From Mediterranea massiliensis (GTDB lineage Bacteria; Bacteroidota; Bacteroidia; Bacteroidales; Bacteroidaceae), in the NCBI GenBank assembly GCA_015060685.1, contig SUXZ01000006.1:62001-126000 (forward strand): a DNA stretch of 64,000 nt. Reading direction: 5' to 3'. The notes beneath the pieces are model-generated. The model was not told the origin of the DNA and did no database searches. It worked only from the letters and a program-made list of their open reading frames with translations. The translations under genes and the position numbers were made by a program. Shown here piece after piece: positions 61,114 through 64,000 of the stretch; the stretch's first letter is position 1, and each line of letters begins with the position of its first letter.

Positions 61114-63765
61114 ATGAAAATCAATAATTTCATTAAAGGAATAACAATTATTATAGCAACATTCCTAAATGCCTGCAGCGATGATTACAATCTGCCAATT
61201 GGCGAAGGAATGAAAGTGCTGATTTCTATTGATGAATTCCAGTCCGATGAAAAAACAAGGACGACAACCGATCCCAACAACAACTATGCCATTACATGGG
61301 CTTCGGGCGATACCATCGGAATCTTTCCACGCGAAGGATTTCAAGAACCGTTTGCAATACCGGCTAACCAAGTAGGACAGAAAAGTGCTACATTCGATGG
61401 AGGCTATTGGGGCATAAAAGGTGGATTAACATATAATGCCTATTATCCTTTCGATAAAAATGCTTTTGAATCGGCAAATTCTAAAACTGAAATAGCGGTT
61501 ACCTACTTAGGACAAGAGCAAACGGGAACGGAGTGTAACATAGGTGCATACGACTATACCTATTCCGATTGGAAAGAGGCCACCGGGCAAAGCATTAGTT
61601 TCAAATTTCATCATATTGGAGCCATAACTATTTTCAGATTAAAGTATCCGGCAACGGCAACCTATACCAAACTAAGTATTATAACCGATGCCAATGTCAT
61701 CCCTATTGCCGGTACATACGACCTTACCGCTAATGCACCGGCATTTGTAGCAGACAAATTTGCAAGTTCACTTGAAATGAAATTGAATAATCACACCGGT
61801 ACAGTAGATGAAATCGGAACATTCTACATGATGCTCCCGCCAATGGACTTGAGTGAACAGGAAGTAAGGCTTGTTCTAACAACAAATAAAGGAACAGTGT
61901 GCTATTATTCAATCGATTTTCCTACCATTGTTAAAAGTAAAAAATATGAGTTTGACGGAGAACTTATAGTAACCAATATCGAAGGTAGCCGTACCTCATT
62001 TACCAACTTCAGGAACTTCCAAGAATTTGTAGAACAAGTTTCAAACACAATACCACAAATTGAAAAATCAAATTGGGTTAGTTCGTTCAATTGGGGCGAA
62101 GACGAAGTTATTACCACTGGTACCGGTGATGTTCATTTTGGTTCTTCAGTTGATCGTGGTGCATATCGCGACTATATCACCAATGAAGGAAACGATTACA
62201 ATTCCGCTTACTTTCGTCGTAATTCTACCCTTTTTGAAGGAGACAGATTTGGAAAAGACATTTGGAATGGTGGTTGGGCTGCTATCCGTGTGGTAAACAT
62301 GGGGCTTCAAGCATTGAAAGAAGGGAAATTAGTTGAAGCAACTGATGAACAGCGAAAATTCTTAGAAGGAGAAATGTACTTTTGGCGTGCTTATTTCCAC
62401 TTCCAGTCATCTATTTGGTTTGGTGGACTTCCGTATATAGAAACAGTTACTGATGAACCCCTAAGTTCACCTCGCCTAAGCTATCAAGAAATGGCAGACA
62501 AATGTATTGAGGATTTGAAAAAAGCCGTAGAATTACTACCCGTAATTTCAACGATTGATTCTCCCGCATTTGAAAACAATGATTTACTTCCCAATAAAAT
62601 TTGGGCATTAGCTCTGTTGGGTAAGGTTCAGCTTTACGCAGGTAGTCCTTTAATGAATGCAGGTGTAAATGGTATGCCAACCGACTACAACCAAACATAT
62701 TGCGCCAATGCCGCAGATACATTCGGCGAGTTATTAACATTAGTGGAATCCGGCCAAACACAGTATGCGTTGGTAAACTTTGAGGATTACTCTTCATTGT
62801 TCTACACCAAACATCAAAATTGGAAGATGCCTGGATCAACGGAAGCCATAATAATTGGACCTGACCATACGACCGATTCTTTTTGGCGACAATCAAACTC
62901 ATACCAACCAACAGACATGGTTAATGGCGACGGCATTGTGCTTCATCCTTCTGCAAACTATGTGCAGTATTATGGTATGGCTAATGGACTTCCTTTAGAA
63001 GATTCCGAATCGGGTTGGACAAGAACACAACCATGGAAGGATCGTGACCCACGCTTCTATCACGACATTATCTATGATGGTGTAAAAATGATAAATGATA
63101 CATGGGCTGACGAAAAATGGAAATGGGCTGATTTAGGAAAGAGCGATACATACATAGGTTCTTATCGCGAAGACCCAGATAGAACTAGCCGTACAGGATA
63201 TCTAATGTATAAATTAATTCCACGTTATTCTAACAAATGGGATCGTGAGCATGAAGGATGGGCTGCTGCTGTAAATATGGGATTAACCGAGCTTAGATTA
63301 GCCGATGTCTATCTAATGTATGCCGAAGCGGCTGCGCAAGGCTATAGTGGAGCAGGAAATGCCAAATCTCCAAAATTCTCTAAGAGTGCAGTCGAAGCAA
63401 TCAACGTCATTCGCAATCGTGCCGGTGTTGGTAATGTAGCCAATAAGTATATCAGTAATCTGGAAAGTTTTATGAGCGAATTGCGCCGTGAACGTGCTGT
63501 AGAGTTAGCCTACGAAGCCCATCGTTTCAACGACCTTCGTCGTTGGTTACTTTTGACGCGTTATCCCTACAATATTAAAACGGAAATTGAATTTGAACGT
63601 GATGGTGATTTTGATCCAGAAGCAGACCCAAAAGAAAGGAAAATAAAAGGATGGAAGGAAATCGTCCTTATTCAACGGAACTTGGATACCAAACACTATT
63701 GGATGCCATTTAAAGATGAAGACATCGCTAAGTATCCTGCATTAGTCCAAAATCCAGGATGGTAA
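61114..63765 (+). CDS. Surface lipoprotein: fimbrillin-like module fused to SusD
   Basis: An 883-residue protein with a lipoprotein-type N-terminus (KGITIIIATFLNAC). Residues about 28-290 are very close to the same module of the preceding gene (ISIDEFQxDxxTRTTTDPNN, IGIFPREGFQEPF, QKSATFDGGYW). From about 295 on it is a SusD/RagB protein that lacks the normal SusD N-terminus: NMGLQALKEGKLVEATDEQRKFL, EMYFWRAYFHFQSSIWFGGLPY, ELRLADVYLMYAEAAAQGYSG, RRERAVELAYEAHRFNDLRRW and the ending KDEDIAKYPALVQNPGW. SusD proteins bind glycans on the cell surface with SusC; no SusC is adjacent. Gap of 20 bases from the previous gene. Confidence 0.9.
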   Translation: MKINNFIKGITIIIATFLNACSDDYNLPIGEGMKVLISIDEFQSDEKTRTTTDPNNNYAITWASGDTIGIFPREGFQEPFAIPANQVGQKSATFDGGYWGIKGGLTYNAYYPFDKNAFESANSKTEIAVTYLGQEQTGTECNIGAYDYTYSDWKEATGQSISFKFHHIGAITIFRLKYPATATYTKLSIITDANVIPIAGTYDLTANAPAFVADKFASSLEMKLNNHTGTVDEIGTFYMMLPPMDLSEQEVRLVLTTNKGTVCYYSIDFPTIVKSKKYEFDGELIVTNIEGSRTSFTNFRNFQEFVEQVSNTIPQIEKSNWVSSFNWGEDEVITTGTGDVHFGSSVDRGAYRDYITNEGNDYNSAYFRRNSTLFEGDRFGKDIWNGGWAAIRVVNMGLQALKEGKLVEATDEQRKFLEGEMYFWRAYFHFQSSIWFGGLPYIETVTDEPLSSPRLSYQEMADKCIEDLKKAVELLPVISTIDSPAFENNDLLPNKIWALALLGKVQLYAGSPLMNAGVNGMPTDYNQTYCANAADTFGELLTLVESGQTQYALVNFEDYSSLFYTKHQNWKMPGSTEAIIIGPDHTTDSFWRQSNSYQPTDMVNGDGIVLHPSANYVQYYGMANGLPLEDSESGWTRTQPWKDRDPRFYHDIIYDGVKMINDTWADEKWKWADLGKSDTYIGSYREDPDRTSRTGYLMYKLIPRYSNKWDREHEGWAAAVNMGLTELRLADVYLMYAEAAAQGYSGAGNAKSPKFSKSAVEAINVIRNRAGVGNVANKYISNLESFMSELRRERAVELAYEAHRFNDLRRWLLLTRYPYNIKTEIEFERDGDFDPEADPKERKIKGWKEIVLIQRNLDTKHYWMPFKDEDIAKYPALVQNPGW

Positions 63766-63774
63766 TCAATATAA

Positions 63775-63808
63775 AAAAATAGGAACCAATCTCTTGGTTC
63801 CTATTTTT
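63775..63808. terminator. Bidirectional terminator between SusD-fusion and rplS
   Basis: ATAGGAACCAA-TCTC-TTGGTTCCTAT flanked by AAAAAA and TTTTTAT; serves the + strand surface protein genes and the - strand rplS. Confidence 0.92.
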
Positions 63809-63836
63809 ATGTCGAACAAAGTTTGTTACGGAAGTA

Positions 63837-64000
63837 TTATCCGTTAACTCTTTTTTCTTTGATACGAGCCTTCTTACCGGTAAGAGCACGCAAGTAGTAC
63901 AACTTAGCGCGACGAACTTTACCTACCTTGTTCACTTCGATGCTATCGATAGCAGGTGATTCGAGTGGGAAAATACGCTCAACACCTACAGTACCAGACA
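63837..64000 (-). CDS. rplS: 50S ribosomal protein L19 (C-terminal part)
   Basis: The window contains the last 54 codons, ending TAA at 63839-63837. The translation [18 protein letters not shown], then [28 protein letters not shown], is the conserved C-terminal half of L19 (R-A-K-L-Y-Y-L-R). The 5' end lies beyond the window. Confidence 0.95.
   Translation of the reverse strand, partial: SGTVGVERIFPLESPAIDSIEVNKVGKVRRAKLYYLRALTGKKARIKEKRVNG

Overview
The window is a piece of a Bacteroidales chromosome, most likely family Bacteroidaceae (Bacteroides/Phocaeicola-like). The evidence: MraY carries the large internal insertion typical of Bacteroides; promoters fit the Bacteroidetes pattern TTTG-N19-TAnnTTTG at many gene starts; leaders lack Shine-Dalgarno sites; and the window holds fimbrillin-like lipoproteins, SusD, GH115, a MACPF protein and the long HU-related protein of this order. 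Species cannot be fixed from the sequence alone.

Layout. (1) 1-10212, + strand: the division and cell wall cluster murE(end)-mraY-murD-ftsW-murG-murC-ftsQ-ftsA-ftsZ, tightly packed and probably co-transcribed. (2) 10313-15847: yqeY, an HU-related DNA-binding gene behind a striking array of four 21-bp-spaced palindromes, convergent recO, tRNA-Glu, rpsT, gyrB and a secreted GIN-domain protein. (3) 15901-20167, - strand: a Cys-rich DUF3109 protein, a four-helix-bundle gene framed by inverted repeats, gpmI, rnhB, and an overlapping DUF3791-DUF3990-DUF3791 trio that looks like an ADP-ribosyltransferase toxin/antitoxin-type module. (4) 20451-26440, - strand accessory block: a fimbrillin-like lipoprotein with a tiny peptide gene, a second small ORF, a large MACPF protein and a frameshifted TPR/AraC membrane regulator; the small ORF and the MACPF gene share an identical 51-bp upstream block.

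(5) 26856-37109, - strand: rimP-nusA-infB-cvpA-sufB-sufC-sufD-sufS, translation/transcription factors followed by Fe-S cluster assembly. (6) 37582-46151, + strand: GH115 alpha-glucuronidase, proC, a cupin regulator, an acyl-CoA synthetase, an M28 peptidase and nicotinate phosphoribosyltransferase. (7) 46155-48531: an accessory patch with dispersed palindromes, a structured RNA leader, two AT-rich small genes, 22-bp repeats and tRNA-Phe/tRNA-Pro. (8) 48682-57589: a CvfB-like S1 protein, a low-complexity secreted protein, a ROK glucokinase, then on the - strand a five-gene MacAB-TolC-type efflux operon. (9) 57982-63765: a second copy of the structured RNA leader, a second copy of the tiny peptide gene, and two large surface lipoproteins that share one fimbrillin-like N-terminal module but carry different C-terminal modules (26-residue DUF285 repeats versus a SusD domain). 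The window ends in rplS.

The most unusual items are: the two structured leaders, whose helices are conserved by compensatory base changes and which end in terminator-like hairpins; the peptide family (consensus APxVEIVEVEVExGF) paired with fimbrillin-like lipoproteins; the fimbrillin-SusD chimera; the palindrome array before the HU-related gene; and the DUF3791/DUF3990 trio.
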